64,000 nt of DNA from Cryptomeria japonica (GCF_030272615.1 NC_081405.1:652386920-652450919); one strand, 5' to 3'; positions 1-11,256 are shown, numbered from the stretch's first letter. Numbers and translations are program-made. Notes: generated from the letters alone by a model not told the origin.

Positions 1-853
1 GATGGTGCAGTAGGTTGGAAAGACTGACCCTAGAACAACTGCCAAACTAAATTTGGATGTCGCTAAACTGAACCAAGATCAGATAGAGTTTCTGGTCCGA
101 GAAAATTGTGCATACAAAAGCCTATATGAGAAAACTGATGAAGAAAAATAGAGGCTGCAAGCAAGATTGCTTCAGATTGATACAAGTACTAGTCAAACAG
201 GGATGACATATGGTGTTGATAGAGATGCCATGGATGCCTTAACAGATGCTATGTATTGGAGGAACAAGGCCGAAAAGATATCTCGGCAACTAAAAAAGGA
301 ACAACAAAAGATGGATAAGTTAGTTCTCAAGGTCGTTGACCATAGATTCAAAAGTATGATGCAGGTTGCAGAAATCTATTGGAAGACATACACTAGAATA
401 GTCAAAGCTATGAAAGAGAATGAAAGGCTCAGGTCTCGGTTGGAAGGCTTGATGAATGACAATAGTCTGATGAATCTAGGTGAGAAAATTGAAGCAGAGG
501 CTCACTTGAAGTCCCATGATGAACTAGAAAATCAATTAAGGAAAGAGCATCAGAGGTTGGACGATGGGAATACCCCTAGGGTGCCCTCTTTTTATAGTAA
601 TGGTGAGTTAGTATCGTTGGAACAATGGAAACAAGAGTTCAGTGATGAGAAGAATCAAGTAGTAGCAGAGTTGGATCGGGACAAAGATTTGTCACTTTGT
701 GTTAACAATATTCTATCCAATCATTCCCAGATAGAAAGCGATATGAGGACACTAAAAAATGACATTCTAATGTATAAAGATGATAAGTACATTGAACACA
801 TAGGAATGCTGAACTTGTTTATCTTCCAGTTTGTTAACAAAAGTGCTAATTAA
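1..853 (+). pseudogene. Coiled-coil ORF fragment, probably from a retrotransposon LTR
   Basis: I do not recognise this protein. One reading frame (codons starting at base 2) runs across the window edge to the stop at 851-853, broken by TAG at 11-13 and 149-151. The second stop sits in a charged context (EEK*RLQARL) where CAG would fit. The translation is rich in Glu, Lys, Arg, Gln and Leu and looks like a long coiled coil, with no signal peptide or membrane segment. A TATA box (TATAAAT at 903) and an AATAAA follow closely, as they do after ORF1 of the G-family LTRs at 20.5 kb and 63.1 kb. I infer that this is the C-terminal part of an LTR-embedded accessory ORF from a related family. The start lies outside the window; the ATG-like start at 167 is really TTG and has no special support. 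Confidence 0.5.
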
Positions 854-1270
854 TAGTTATGTGTTGAAAAGCCACGATGCTTGGTGACAATGTATACCCT
901 CATATAAATGAGGGAATTTTTGTAACAATAAGGATCATTAGAGAAGAAGTAGAATATAGCCTTAGGCTTACTATTGTACCATTTTGTGAACATACATAAT
1001 ATAATCAGGCGTCTTTCCTTTGTGTATATGTTGTGGATTACTGCATCTTTCTGTAGGCAGTTGCTTGTGATATTATCTAAAGGAGATAAGGTTACTTGTG
1101 TTCTTCCAGTAAAACTCTGTGTTTCATTTTGTGGATTTGAATAAAAGATTTACTTGCGAATATAGTTTTGTATATAGTGTGCATGCATATTATCTCAACC
1201 ATGGTGCACCTACATATGTATATAGTTTTGTTTATAGGTGGAAAGCCTGAGGTTCAATGTTAAACTTGGT
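854..1270 (+). repeat. Probable LTR tail (TATA box, R/U5-like) after the coiled-coil ORF
   Basis: No coding potential is visible. A TATA box lies at 903-909 inside a short inverted repeat (CCCTCATATAAATGAGGG), and AATAAA occurs at 1140-1145. This order (ORF stop, about 50 bases, TATA, several hundred bases without ORF) repeats what is seen downstream of ORF1 in the G-family LTRs. Neither end of the proposed LTR can be fixed from this copy alone. Confidence 0.35.
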
Positions 1271-1559
1271 TGCTCTAATACCATATGTAATATTCCATTA
1301 ATTCTATACTGAAAGAAAATAAATTGTGATCTATATTAAGATAAAAAAATTGAGCATTTCAAAATAAAACATAACTACTTCAGTTGAAGGAGAAAACTAA
1401 CTAAATGTTCTTCAACATAATAAGAATCTAACTAATTTATCTAAAAGGAAGGTAATCTTTTAACGATAAAAAACATTGAACAAATATTATTAAGCTAATC
1501 AATATGAGAAAGGAATTCAAATGGCAATTTTCATTTTTGAGGGAAGAGATAAAGAATCA
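1271..1559 (-). repeat. Possible copia-type PBS and LTR remnant
   Basis: On the minus strand 1271-1282 reads TGGTATTAGAGC, one base from the usual plant copia primer-binding site TGGTATCAGAGC (initiator Met tRNA). The bases next to it would be an LTR end (...TTACA). The following 270 bases are AT-rich and hold no ORF, as in a small copia or TRIM LTR. The far LTR end and a target-site duplication were not found. Confidence 0.3.
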
Positions 1560-1939
1560 GAGGTTACTGTTATCACTGTTTAAAAAATGGGTATTCTTTT
1601 CCATAATTAGCTATGTCTATGAAATTCTTGGGTCCGGTATGGCCTTGTGACTTCTATTGCTTTGGGTCCTAAAGAGAGTTTAGGGTTTAGGTTTAACCAC
1701 TTTCAAAATGTCTGAGAAAAAACCCTTATAGTTCTATTTCCATGTTACTTTATTCACTTAAGTAATGGGTCCTTTTGTCATGCAAAGTGTTCCCCCCATT
1801 GTTTTTTACCTAGGCGGTCCTTTTAAATGTTTTAATTTTTATTCGCCTTTAAATTGCCTTTTCTAATGACCGTCGGGCCTTGTAATTGTCACGCAACTCT
1901 CAGTCAATCGGATGGCCCGCATGGATTCGCAAACTCAAC

Positions 1940-3185
1940 ATGCCCGAAAGTTACCTATCGCGAAGTAGCGAAAAGGTTTGGTGGGACCCAGCGATGAGGA
2001 CTTCTTTCTTGGCTAAAGGGGAATCAGTTTGGAAAGAGATCAACGGCCCGCATTGATTCACAACCTAAAGATGCTCGTGGTTTACAAGTTGCGAAATGGC
2101 AAAAAGATGGTGGGCCTAGGTGAAGTGGTTAGTAGAAAGAGTAATAGCAGTGCAAGTCCCTGAGATCTGACACCCCACGTTGTTTCGCGAGATAAAGATA
2201 ACCAAGTTTTACCCTTTTGCGAAATAGAGAAAGGGTTTGGTGGGCCCAATGTCCAAGCTTCATCTGAAGATTAAAGACCGATCATGTTCTATCTGATCGA
2301 ATGACCCTCATTATTTCGTGAGATCAAAGCGCATGTGTTTTAACTATTGTGAAATAGCAATAGGTTGTGGTAAGTCCCAGAAGGCAGTGGGTTTTCTAAC
2401 GAGTAAAGAGTGAGTGGTTCAGAGAATAATCAACAGCCTGCGTTGATTCGCAACCCGAAGATGCTCGAGAGTTAGTTTTTGTGAAGTGGCAAAATGACAT
2501 GGCATTCCAAGTGAGCAGTCCAGGAGGTAGGGATCGCAAATCAAAAGGTTACATGTGTCCTCCAGATCATGTAAAACAAAGAACAAACTTGGCAACCAAG
2601 TGGTGGGCCCAACAGACAGAATGATATAAACTGAAGACAAAGAGGTGACCTATCAGGCACAGGTGGCATTTCAGAAGTGGATCTCGCTGAAATCTTTCAG
2701 CGAGTAGGAAGTTGACACGTCAGTTCAAGAGGGATCGAATGCCAAAGTGAATGGTGCTGATTCAGAGGGCCCACATCTGGCAGTTCTAACAAGTTGTTCA
2801 AGGAAGAGCATCTCAAGAAGGATCTAACGGTGGGCGTTATTTTGCAATGTTTAAATGCATGATGGTTATCATTTGTGAAATAGAAAAAATGGTTAGTGTT
2901 AATCATTTTGAACGTAATTAGTGATATAAACCATCGGGTTAGGACAATGTAAAGATCAATCAAGTTTCAGTTGATTGGATAGCTAGCGCTGCTTCGTGAG
3001 GTCAAGATGCAAGATGGTTACCCATCTCAAAATAGCGAAAGGATTTTCAGCCTGTTGGCTAGCAAGGAAGAGTCAAAAGGGTAAAAGTGGTGCAAGTTCT
3101 ATCTAATCCAATGGTTGGCATCTTTTCACTAGATGAACATGCAAGAGCTTTATGCTCTGTGAAACAACAAAAGAGTAAAATGAAA
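1940..3185 (+). repeat. Degenerate ~130-bp tandem array with hairpin and TGGGCC motifs
   Basis: A motif like TTCGCGAAGTAGCGAAAAGG followed by TGGTGGGCCC recurs near 1958, 2085, 2214, 2344, 2475, about 2595, 2868, 3016 and 3157, mostly 127-146 bases apart. Many units also have a GATC...AACGG...CATTG..TTCGCGA half. The core can fold as TTCGC-GAAGTA-GCGAA. The array lies in U3 of the LTR, immediately upstream of ORF1. Similar arrays lie at 11.9-13.1, 24.1-25.75 and 57.88-59.16 kb. Confidence 0.7.
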
Positions 3186-3507
3186 AATACTCAAAGCAGT
3201 TTTGATCCGTTGGAGCCAAATTTTTAAATTCTTTCATGAATTCAATTTTGAAGGGATGGCCAAAGCGTGCGGTCTTAATGTCGCAGTTAAGGAGCCAAAT
3301 TGCTGTATATATCCGTGCATCAATTGAACGAGGGTATCAATTCATAGAATAAGTTGCAAAGAGAGCTAGTGCAGAGCAGAAGTTTGCAAACCGAAATCAG
3401 GTTCTCTTGCTCTTTGTTTACCCATTGCTTAAAGATTGTTGAATTGTGGTCTTGTCCTGTTAGAAAATTGCTTTGATTGATAACTGGCTTAGTTGCATAC
3501 TCCTAAA

Positions 3508-3846
3508 ATGGGACCCAGAAGAGAATTAACAGGGAAGGTAAATTACCAAGACCGAAATATTTGTGATGACTTTCTTGAGCAGTTAACCATGTCGACCAAT
3601 GTCGGGGCTAGGGACAAGGAGTTAGTGCCAAAAAACCCCCATTTGAAAATTGGGGATGGTTTATATGATAAAGGAAATTGGTTGAGGGACCCTGAAATAG
3701 GGATATCCAGTCTTAGTTTGTTTAAAGTGGGTTTTGGTCAGAGACATGCCCCTTCCCCTATGAATAGTATCTGGAATTTAGATGTAGGGAAGCTTGTGGT
3801 CCCAGGTGTTTTCATGCATGTAGATCTGTTGACCCTAATTGCATAG
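3508..3846 (+). pseudogene. ORF1 of the G-family LTR, N-terminal fragment
   Basis: The function is unknown. The ATG at 3508 begins MGPRRELTGKVNYQDRNIC, matching the starts of the other four copies in the window (minus strand at 24123, 11943 and 10700; plus strand at 59512), which fixes the start. About 112 codons follow without a frameshift, including the conserved blocks KIGDGLYDKGNWLRDPEIG and GFGQRHAPSP. The frame ends at TAG (3844-3846), at a codon that is CAA or CAG (Gln) or similar in the other copies. Family similarity stops eight bases later, where the CACTA element starts. A TATATA sequence at 3303-3308 about 200 bases upstream could serve as a promoter for ORF1, but it is not clearly kept in the other copies. 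Confidence 0.7.
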
Positions 3847-3862
3847 AATTATGACACTACCG

Positions 3863-3950
3863 CATTATTGGAATCCTGAATGTCACTACATGGCTATTTG
3901 ATTGAATGAAATTTATCATTGCATGATTGGAATCCTAAATGTCACTACAT
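3863..3950 (+). repeat. CACTA left subterminal direct repeats
   Basis: A 29-base sequence at 3863-3891 is repeated at 3922-3950 with two mismatches; both end in GAATGTCACTACAT or AAATGTCACTACAT. Subterminal repeats like these are normally transposase binding sites in CACTA elements. Confidence 0.6.
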
Positions 3951-4226
3951 ATTTTGACAATTTTTTCTTTGTCACGCCTTCCATCCAATATTTTCCATAA
4001 TGTCTCTGTTATATTCTTTCCAATAGGCATACTATCAAACAAATGAACAATTTGTAACAGCTCGTAGTAGGGAAACCTACTAAATTATCGGGGATAAATT
4101 TTTATTCCCTTAGGAAGGTGGTCATTTATGCCTTCACGACCTTCATGATCATCAAACATATCATCAGTAAACAAAACAAAATAGAAAAGATGTTTTACGA
4201 GAAACCAATAGATGGAATGAGATTAC

Positions 4227-6146
4227 CTTGATGATTAATTCGATTATATTCCAACTTCCATAGGTGAGGTGTCATTCTTGGTGGCTTTGATGTATTCTCT
4301 TCTTTCCCATTGAAAAGATGTTTTTCAGTATTTCGATACTTATGATTTTTGTGGAGAAAGTGCCTATACTCATCAAACACTTGCTTTCCTAAACTTTTTG
4401 AATGATGAGATTTCATTTTTGGACCACAAACAGGACATGCAAATTTTCCCTTTGTTTGAAGACCTAAAAGATAGTGTATAATTGGATTAAATATGATAAT
4501 TTTTTGAATTATAATGTTCATGCACAACTTAAACACTATAACATACCACAAAAATGTGTTAGCCCCGAGGCATCATGTATTGTCCATAGAAGCATTGCAT
4601 GGAATTGAAATTGTCTTTGTCCTGTTGGTCTAGAGACGTCATACGTAGTGACACCATTCCATAACTCTAGTAACTCATCAATAAGAGGTTCGATATATAC
4701 ATTCATATCTTTAACTTGGTACTTACCTAATCGAATGAACAAAAACATTACATAATTATTATGACCATTTTACTGCAATATTTATAATTAAATTTAGACG
4801 ACTATATTTAAATGATAAAATACCTCGAACAATCATTGCCAACATTATATGCTCCCTCTTTATTGACATCCATGGAGGAATGTTATTGTTGATAACAAAA
4901 ATAGGCCACACTGAGTAAATAGATCTCATCTCTCCAAATGGATTGGCACCATCCGCTGCCAATGAAAGCATGAGATTACGAGGTTCTTCTTTAAAGTGTG
5001 GCCACTTTTCCTCTATGTCCATAAATGTTGAACCATCCATAGGCATTTGAATAATGTCATCTCAACTTCTATTGCATGCATGGTAATCCATAAATTGTGC
5101 CAAGCTAGTGCACTTGAATAATCATTGCATACATGGAATAATGGGAATATAGCGAAGAACCTTGCAAGGAACCCTTTTTGGTATTTGATCTGTTCGATAT
5201 CTACTAATATGACATTCAGGGCATTCAGTTTGAAATTCATATTGTTTATGATATATAGTATGATCATTGGGACAAGCATCTATTGCTTGATACTCAACTC
5301 CAATATCTTTCATAACGGCAGATAATTCTCGGTATGAGCGAGGTAGAATATTTGATGGTGGTAACAAAAACTCACCTAACAATCTACAGCAACAAGATAT
5401 AATTTGTTATAATAAAGAATATTAATGGTAAAACATGATTCACAGTTTATTATGACATATATGACATACCTTAACATATGTGACACTGTTATGTTGGATA
5501 AACTATTCATAACCTTCAAGTTCACCAACAACAATACAACGGAGAGAAGAGTTGTCTGCAAGCCCTTGTAAAGGGCCTCAGATGCCTTCTTAAGTAGAGG
5601 GACATCATGAACAACATCAAGGTCATCTTCATCATCATGATCAGCTGCGTGAGTACTAAATGAGTCATGGATCAATGTATTTGTACCATCATCTTCAATT
5701 GTGTTTTCTGGCTCATGATCGTCATCTTCCATGGGATCATTATCTTTAGCTTTGATATTCACACCTCCATGTTCGTCCACTTCGAAAACCATATTCTCAG
5801 GGTTGTGTTGATCCATACCATGTGCTCTGCAGTGCTCGACCTATATAAAATTGATATACATAAATAAACCGTGATCATGATCTCATCATCGCGTGATTTA
5901 TTATGTATATAAATTGTCAAAATGATATAATGAAAAACTTACCAATGGATGATAATCATGTCCACCTTCAATGTGACCATGCAACCTACAATGTTTCTTC
6001 ATTGTTTTGATTAGAAGTCTTCTAGTCTTTAAACCCTTACAAATTTTGCAAGGACAATAACATTTTCCATCACCTTTTCTTTTCAAGTTAGACCACAATC
6101 TAGCAATTTTCTCCTCATTTTGTTGTTCATTGATATTTTCTGACAT
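4227..6146 (-). pseudogene. CACTA transposase (Tnp2-like), decayed, with introns
   Basis: This would encode the DDE-type transposase that cuts and moves CACTA elements in the nucleus. Reading down the minus strand, exon 1 (6146-5944) starts MSENINEQQNEEKIARLW and has the Cys/His-rich transposase-associated domain (CYCPCKICKG, then HCRLHGH). It ends at a GTAAGT donor. Exon 2 (about 5838-5472) is acidic and ends at GTATGT. The exon from about 5385 holds YHKQYEFQTECPECHISRY, typical of the Transposase_21 family, followed near 5100-5050 by a stop and a frameshift. Further exons carry LAADGANPFGEMRSIYSVWP with NNIPPWMSIK (5046-4827), DMNVYIEPLIDELLELW (about 4727-4560) and FACPVCGPKMKSHHSKSLGK (about 4470-4227). 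The rest of the transposase, and a separate TnpA-like ORF, are missing. The splice sites are inferred from GT/AG and restored frame only. Confidence 0.75.
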
Positions 6147-6175
6147 GGTCTTTCCCTCAGGAGCTGGTAGATCCT

Positions 6176-7619
6176 ACTTCCATACTTTAATTATGTTTTC
6201 TCAAAGGACAATCCTAAAAAATCCATGCATTTCAAACAACTTTTTACACCTTTGTTGGTTGTGGTGACGTCATAGAGAGTTTACATCAATAAATGAAGAA
6301 CATGCCAATGCTTTTAATGCAGCAGTAGAAGTCTATCTCTTATTCAATATCTCTAGTGAAACCCCCATGATCTTTTTCTGGAGTAGAATTTGTTATATTC
6401 TAGAAATGGTCTTGTCCTTTGTTGATGGGATATTCATCTACCTCAAGAAATAACTATTCTTTTCTCCAACAAGAAGTGGAACTAAATGAAGATCTAGCAC
6501 CATGAAATGAATCCTCAAAAGGATTACTATAGTTAGTTTTGGTAGATAATGATCTGGGTAAAATACTAATGTGGCTTTACAAAACATTATGTACTAGCTT
6601 AGCATACTCTAACAACTCTGGTGCGACATGCTACATCCAATTGAGTCTCCATCGGTATCTCTATTGTGTTTATGGATTGGGATTCAATGTACTCTTTTTA
6701 TACATAGATTTTACTTTCAACTGAGGAGGTTTGTATGTACTTACTTGTCTTTCGATTGTATCCCTATTTCAAGAATTTCTTCTATTAATAAATCATTTGT
6801 TGTAAGTTGTACAAGTGGAAGCTTTAACATGCCTTCCATGCTAGCCTTGTTGATACGTTCAACACCATCTTGTGCAACAAATCTTTAGAACTCCTTTTGT
6901 CCGAATTGAAGAGTGAGTAGTAGGGACAATCTAGGACACTTACAGAGGTTTTGCAAGAGAGATAAATAGACCTAAATATTATGGCTTAATAATGATCAAT
7001 AGGTAAATAGATAAGAAACTCTCAATATCAAAATGACTTTCTCAATTGTCTTTACTAGAAATGGATAGATCTGCTAATAATGGCTTTATGACTGTATGTC
7101 AACTTTAGACTCAATCCAAGAAGAGCTAGAACTAATATGCGATATCTAGATTTATGATCTCTATAATATAACAATCCCATAATTATGTTTCCATGCATCT
7201 ATACCACAACACAAACATCATGCTAGTGTTCAGCCATAGCAATTGATATCCTAATTATAGAATGTGAAATATGCACATAACTATGAATAAAGATTAAGAA
7301 AAACAAAGAAAGATACTTATTACAAACATAAATGACTAATGGACAAGAATTGAATTTATTGTAGATAGTTTTGAATATAAAATTCACTTATTTGTGTGCA
7401 TTTAGTAACTCATGTACTTGTGGCCAACCATTTATCTCTTTCATAAATTAAACACTTATTAATAACATTAAATGGTTGAGTAATTATATTTTAGTTGAAA
7501 TTAAAAATAAAATATTTTATTTCAGGACAGCTCACACTATTCCCTATCATATTTTAGACTCTCAGTTTCGTTACTAGTGGTTTGATGTCTTTGGAGCTGA
7601 TCATTGCATTTCTTTAGTT
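6176..7619. other. CACTA interior without recognisable gene
   Basis: This AT-rich stretch lies between the transposase and the PPR fragment. It has only short overlapping ORFs (for example 6539-6724) with no protein features I recognise. It could hold decayed gene fragments picked up by the transposon, but nothing in it supports a call. Confidence 0.4.
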
Positions 7620-8321
7620 ATGTTTGGTAGCCTACTCCCAGCCTATGCCAAAATGGGAGCTTTGGAACAGGGTATGGACATCCATCAAAGCATAAAAGAT
7701 AGAGGAATTTTGTCAGATGTAGTTGCAACTGCACAAAATGGATTTGTTGAGAAGGCTTTAGAAACTTTCAAGAAAATGCAATCGGCAGGTGTAAAGCCAA
7801 ATTCCATGACCATTGCTACTATCCTCCTTGCCTATGCCAAAATGGGAGATTTGGAACAGGATATGGACATTCATCGAAGCGTAAAGGATAGAGAAATTTT
7901 GTCAGATTGTGTAGTTGTAACTGCCTTGGTAGACATGTATGCAAAATGTGGAAGCATAGACAAGGCACATGAACTATTTGATAGAATGCCTGAAAGAAAT
8001 GTTGTCTCATGGACTGCAATGATTGTTGGATATGCACAAAATGGATTTATCAAAAAGGCTTTAGACACGTTCAAGCAAATGAAATTGGAAGGCATAAAGC
8101 CAAATTCCACAACCTTTGCCAGCATCCTCCCTGCCTGTGCAAAAATGGGAGCTTTAGAACAAGGTATGGACATCCATCAAAGCATAACGGATAGAGGAAT
8201 TTTGTTAGGTGTTGTACTTGCAAATGCCCTGCTTGACATCAATGCAAAATGTGGAAACATGGACAAGGCTTGTGAATTGTTTGATAGGATGCCACAAAGA
8301 GATGTGATCTCATGTGAATAA
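7620..8321 (+). pseudogene. PPR repeat protein fragment (PLS class) inside the CACTA element
   Basis: PPR proteins bind RNA in plastids and mitochondria and act in editing, splicing or stability. This 233-codon frame contains several 31-36 residue PPR motifs. Diagnostic strings are VVVTALVDMYAKCGSIDKA, ELFDRMPERNVVSWTAMI, GYAQNGF and ACAKMGALEQGMDIH, characteristic of the plant PLS subfamily. It has no organelle-targeting N-terminus, no E or DYW tail and no credible start: the ATG at 7620 lies inside a repeat (LLPAYAKMGALEQG). An internal deletion joins VVATAQNGF near codon 40, and the frame ends after DVISCE. It therefore looks like a piece of a host gene carried between the transposon ends. 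It was recently enough open to lack stops inside, but is very unlikely to make a working protein. Confidence 0.8.
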
Positions 8322-8610
8322 TCATTATGTACATATATGGGAGGAAGGGATTGCTGATACAAAATTGAATGCTCACTCCTCAATCATAGTTCTATGGTTT
8401 TACGAGATTAAACTAGGACAATTAACCACCACATGTATATTTTTTGCAACATGAAATTAAAAACTAGGGCAATTTGAATCTACCTCTTGCGTGGGATTGC
8501 CTTCGACACGGGTTTGATGTTCTTGGGGGTTGAAGTCACCACAGACGCCTACGCGGGATTGCAATTCACAAATGAATTTCCCACCTCTTTTTTAATTTTT
8601 TAATGGCCGT

Positions 8611-8656
8611 TGTCGTCGGAATTACAACGAACTTGTCGTCGGAATTACAACGAACT
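8611..8656 (+). repeat. CACTA right subterminal tandem repeat
   Basis: Two perfect 23-base copies, each starting TGTCGTCGGAATTACAACGA, lie head to tail at 8611-8633 and 8634-8656, with a related ATCGGAATTATGATGAA about 80 bases on. They lie about 200 bases inside the TAGTG end. Confidence 0.6.
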
Positions 8657-8839
8657 CAAGCACTTTTTTGAAAAAAAGAAAATTCTCATTGCTAATGCCT
8701 TCTTCATTGAAACCAAATGGGTTATTTCCATCGGAATTATGATGAATGCGGGCATTTTTTCAAAAAAAATCAAATTTGGCCACAATATACCTTCTCCGTC
8801 GAAAACCTCAGTCAAAAATATTGTCCTAATGTATTAGTG

Positions 8840-10700
8840 AGGGGATTCTTGGATGTCAATGACATCTTCAATTGTTCTCTTCCCTCTTGAAGTGGAGGGC
8901 TCACCTGTTACCGATATCAATACACTATATCTTGATTTTTTATGCATCACATAATCACTGGGAGGGATGGCTTTAGCAAAGGCAGGCTTAGCTATAACTA
9001 ACTTAGCCTTGTCAGGGTTATCTCTTATCATAGCCTCCCTCTTTTCTTTTAGAGTTTGCATTAAATCTTCAAAATAAAGAATTAAGAATTTGACCTTTTC
9101 CTTAAAGGGATTGAAGCTAGACAGAGGGTCATAACTACTATCAAACTGATGAATGAAATCCAAACCCTTTTTGTATACCACCCACTTTTCTTTCCTCGGT
9201 TCTTTCTCATCCAAACTAAATTCATTTCTAATTAGGTCCATAGGGAAATGAAATTGGTGTGGCCTACCTTTGCATACTGCTCTCTTCTTGAACATGTCAT
9301 TGAAAAATTCCTCAGGGTCAGCAAACCTAGTTATAGCAGTACACAACCTATATGGTTGAAAAAAGTCATCAAATAATTTCCAACCACCTTTGGTGATTAT
9401 GAATCGATGGGCCATGGTAACAGTTGGTAAAATAGTCCCTTTACCCCTATTTGTCAACTCCGCCTCTTGCACACCTCCAATTTTCCTTAAGATCTCTGCA
9501 ATTCCTATCTTCAATAGCACCTTATAAGGCAATAAGAATGGAATTCCTCTCAAACCATAAAATTTGAAAACTGTAGAGACATGGTACAAATACATATCAC
9601 CCCAATTATGAGCAATCTTAATACCTTCAACAAACTCCTTTTGCCTGAGGAACTCCAAAAGAGCCTTTAGGATCCTACGGTTCTATGGGCATAGAAGACT
9701 CCTAAGCCTAGATGCAAAGCATCTATCAAACTTCAAATAACTAGGATCCTCTTTGTCCCAAGACAGAATTGTGCTCCACAGTTGCAAAGGCATCTCCTCA
9801 CCTTCCTTTTCTCTAACCAAATCCATTTATTTAGCAAAATAATCAACTCCTTTGAATAAAAATATGTGCATTAGAAGAGAATACCACTCAAAAGGTCTAT
9901 CCCCTTTACCATTTTTTTATCTCTACCAGGCCTGCATGAATTGCATCAGTGAGGTAAGGTGCATAATAAAATGTTACTACTAGAGAAGGGTTCAATATTT
10001 GTGCCATCATTAACATATAATGGGTTGGCATGGTTGTTTCAGCATCTTCTCCAAGGATTTGATATAATGACCAATACATGCCTTTTTCCCTTAAAGTGAA
10101 CAAATTCAGGGAGAAGGGTTCCATGGAGCTAGGGTCCACTATGAGTAACCCTCCTATTTTAACGAAAAACTCCTTCAAAAGGCTACTCCTAAGGTGATCT
10201 TTCTGCACATCATAAACCTAGGCCAATATTTCAAAATCAACAAGCTCTAATAAATTTGATGCCTCACTGATCTTAAAAACATTCCTGAATTCATCATCAT
10301 TGATTTCTATTAGGGATCCTCCATTGACATTCCTCACATGTCTAGCAACAAGATCATAATTGTGTGTAATCTGGGTTAGTAAGTCTATATCCATAAAAAC
10401 CCCAGGGACTATGAGCTTCCCCTTGTCTAGTTCCCATATGATATAAATTGGGGCACTGGCATGTCTCTGACTTAACCCCATCTTAAAAAGACCCAACCCT
10501 AAAATCCCTATTTGTGAATCCCTTAACCATCTACCTTTGCCATACAAACCGTCTCCAATCCTTAGATGAGGAGCTCTAGGAACCAATTCTTTGATTTTGG
10601 CTACAGTATTCATAGGCATAGCCAATTGTTCCAGGAAGTCATCACATATATTTCGATCTTGATAATTTACCTTCCTTGTGAAATCCCTTCTTGGTGCCAT
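8840..10700 (-). pseudogene. ORF1 of the G LTR, C-terminally truncated copy
   Basis: The function is unknown. The start MAPRRDFTRKVNYQDRNIC at 10700 matches the other copies. The fragment reaches about codon 610 of ~1,206 (KRTIEDVIDIQES), where it abuts the CACTA end. The N-terminal block (10700-10218) is open. A stop separates it from MQKDHLRSSLLKEFFVKIGG (10208-9906), and a third segment (9658-8840) carries HNWGDMYLY, KRAVCKGRPHQFHFP and NPFKEKVKFLILYFEDL. Compared with the copy at 20.5-24.1 kb it keeps the same order of blocks with scattered stops. It lies within the rearranged 3' LTR of G. Confidence 0.7.
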
Positions 10701-11256
10701 CCTGTAAATGCAATTATATCAATTGAGATTCAAACCAAACTCTGATAAAGAAAGCAAATAGAAAACCTGATTATCAAATTGTAATTAGCAAGTAAGACAT
10801 AAAAAACCTGTTACTCTCCTGAAGAAATTAACTCTGCACCAGCTCCTCTACAATAAACTTGTCAAAATGGTGCTAGTATTCAATTTATACGAACCTTAAT
10901 ATGGCAACTTAGCATTGAAATGAGACATTAACCCCACATACTTCGGCTATCAATTCAAAATTGAATTCGCAAATTGAATTCAAAAAATGGGTTCCAATAG
11001 ATCACAAGTTTTCTGAGTATTTCCCTATTTCATTGTTTCGCCATTTCACGAAGTTTAAAACCCTCACACCTTTCCTTCACAAAGAAATGACATTCATCAG
11101 AACCTTGGAAAATGACACTGCCTTTACTTCTTTCGGTCCTTCTGCATTAGAGACGGGCCCCACCTTCCTTTCGCTACTTCACAAAAGGTAAACATTGCAC
11201 ACTTCAATCGTGTGAAACCACACTGGCCGTCCGATCATTTTCCACTTGCCCGATCT

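Larger units (their letters stand above)
1560..3854 (+). repeat. G-family LTR, 5' part, cut by the CACTA element
   Basis: From about 1560 the sequence aligns with the start of the G LTR. For example, GTTATCACTGTTTA followed by TGGGTATTCTT matches the reverse complement of 25.95-26.0 kb, and TTTATTCACTTAAG plus ACCTAGGCGGTCC match 57.66-57.75 kb. It continues through the ~130-bp repeat array and the first ~115 codons of ORF1, then stops at 3854. The first ~120 bases of the LTR are missing. The remainder of this copy is not found on the other side of the CACTA element; instead an opposite-strand piece of the same family lies there. Confidence 0.75.
3855..8839 (-). mobile_element. CACTA (En/Spm) DNA transposon, 5.0 kb, with captured PPR fragment
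   Basis: The left end is CACTA at 3855 and the right end is TAGTG at 8835-8839. The two ends match as imperfect inverted repeats (CACTACCGCATTATTGG against CACTAATACATTAGGAC). Subterminal direct repeats are present at both ends. Between them lie a decayed Tnp2-type transposase on the minus strand (4227-6146) and a PPR fragment on the plus strand (7620-8321). The flanking trinucleotides (TGA left, AGG right) do not match, so no target-site duplication survives. Both flanks are G-family LTR sequence in opposite orientation. Similarity of the right flank to the copy at 22.27 kb begins exactly at 8840. Confidence 0.7.

Noticed and set aside
1940-3185. CRISPR array
   Set aside because: The units are degenerate, about 130 bases with no spacer/repeat split, and the genome is a plant nuclear one.
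5125-5325. Plus-strand ORFs at 5125-5325 and 5667-5867
   Set aside because: Antisense to the CACTA transposase exons and rich in Ile/Phe as expected for shadows.
7819-8383. Antisense ORFs over the PPR fragment
   Set aside because: They mirror the repeated PPR codons on the other strand and show no protein features.
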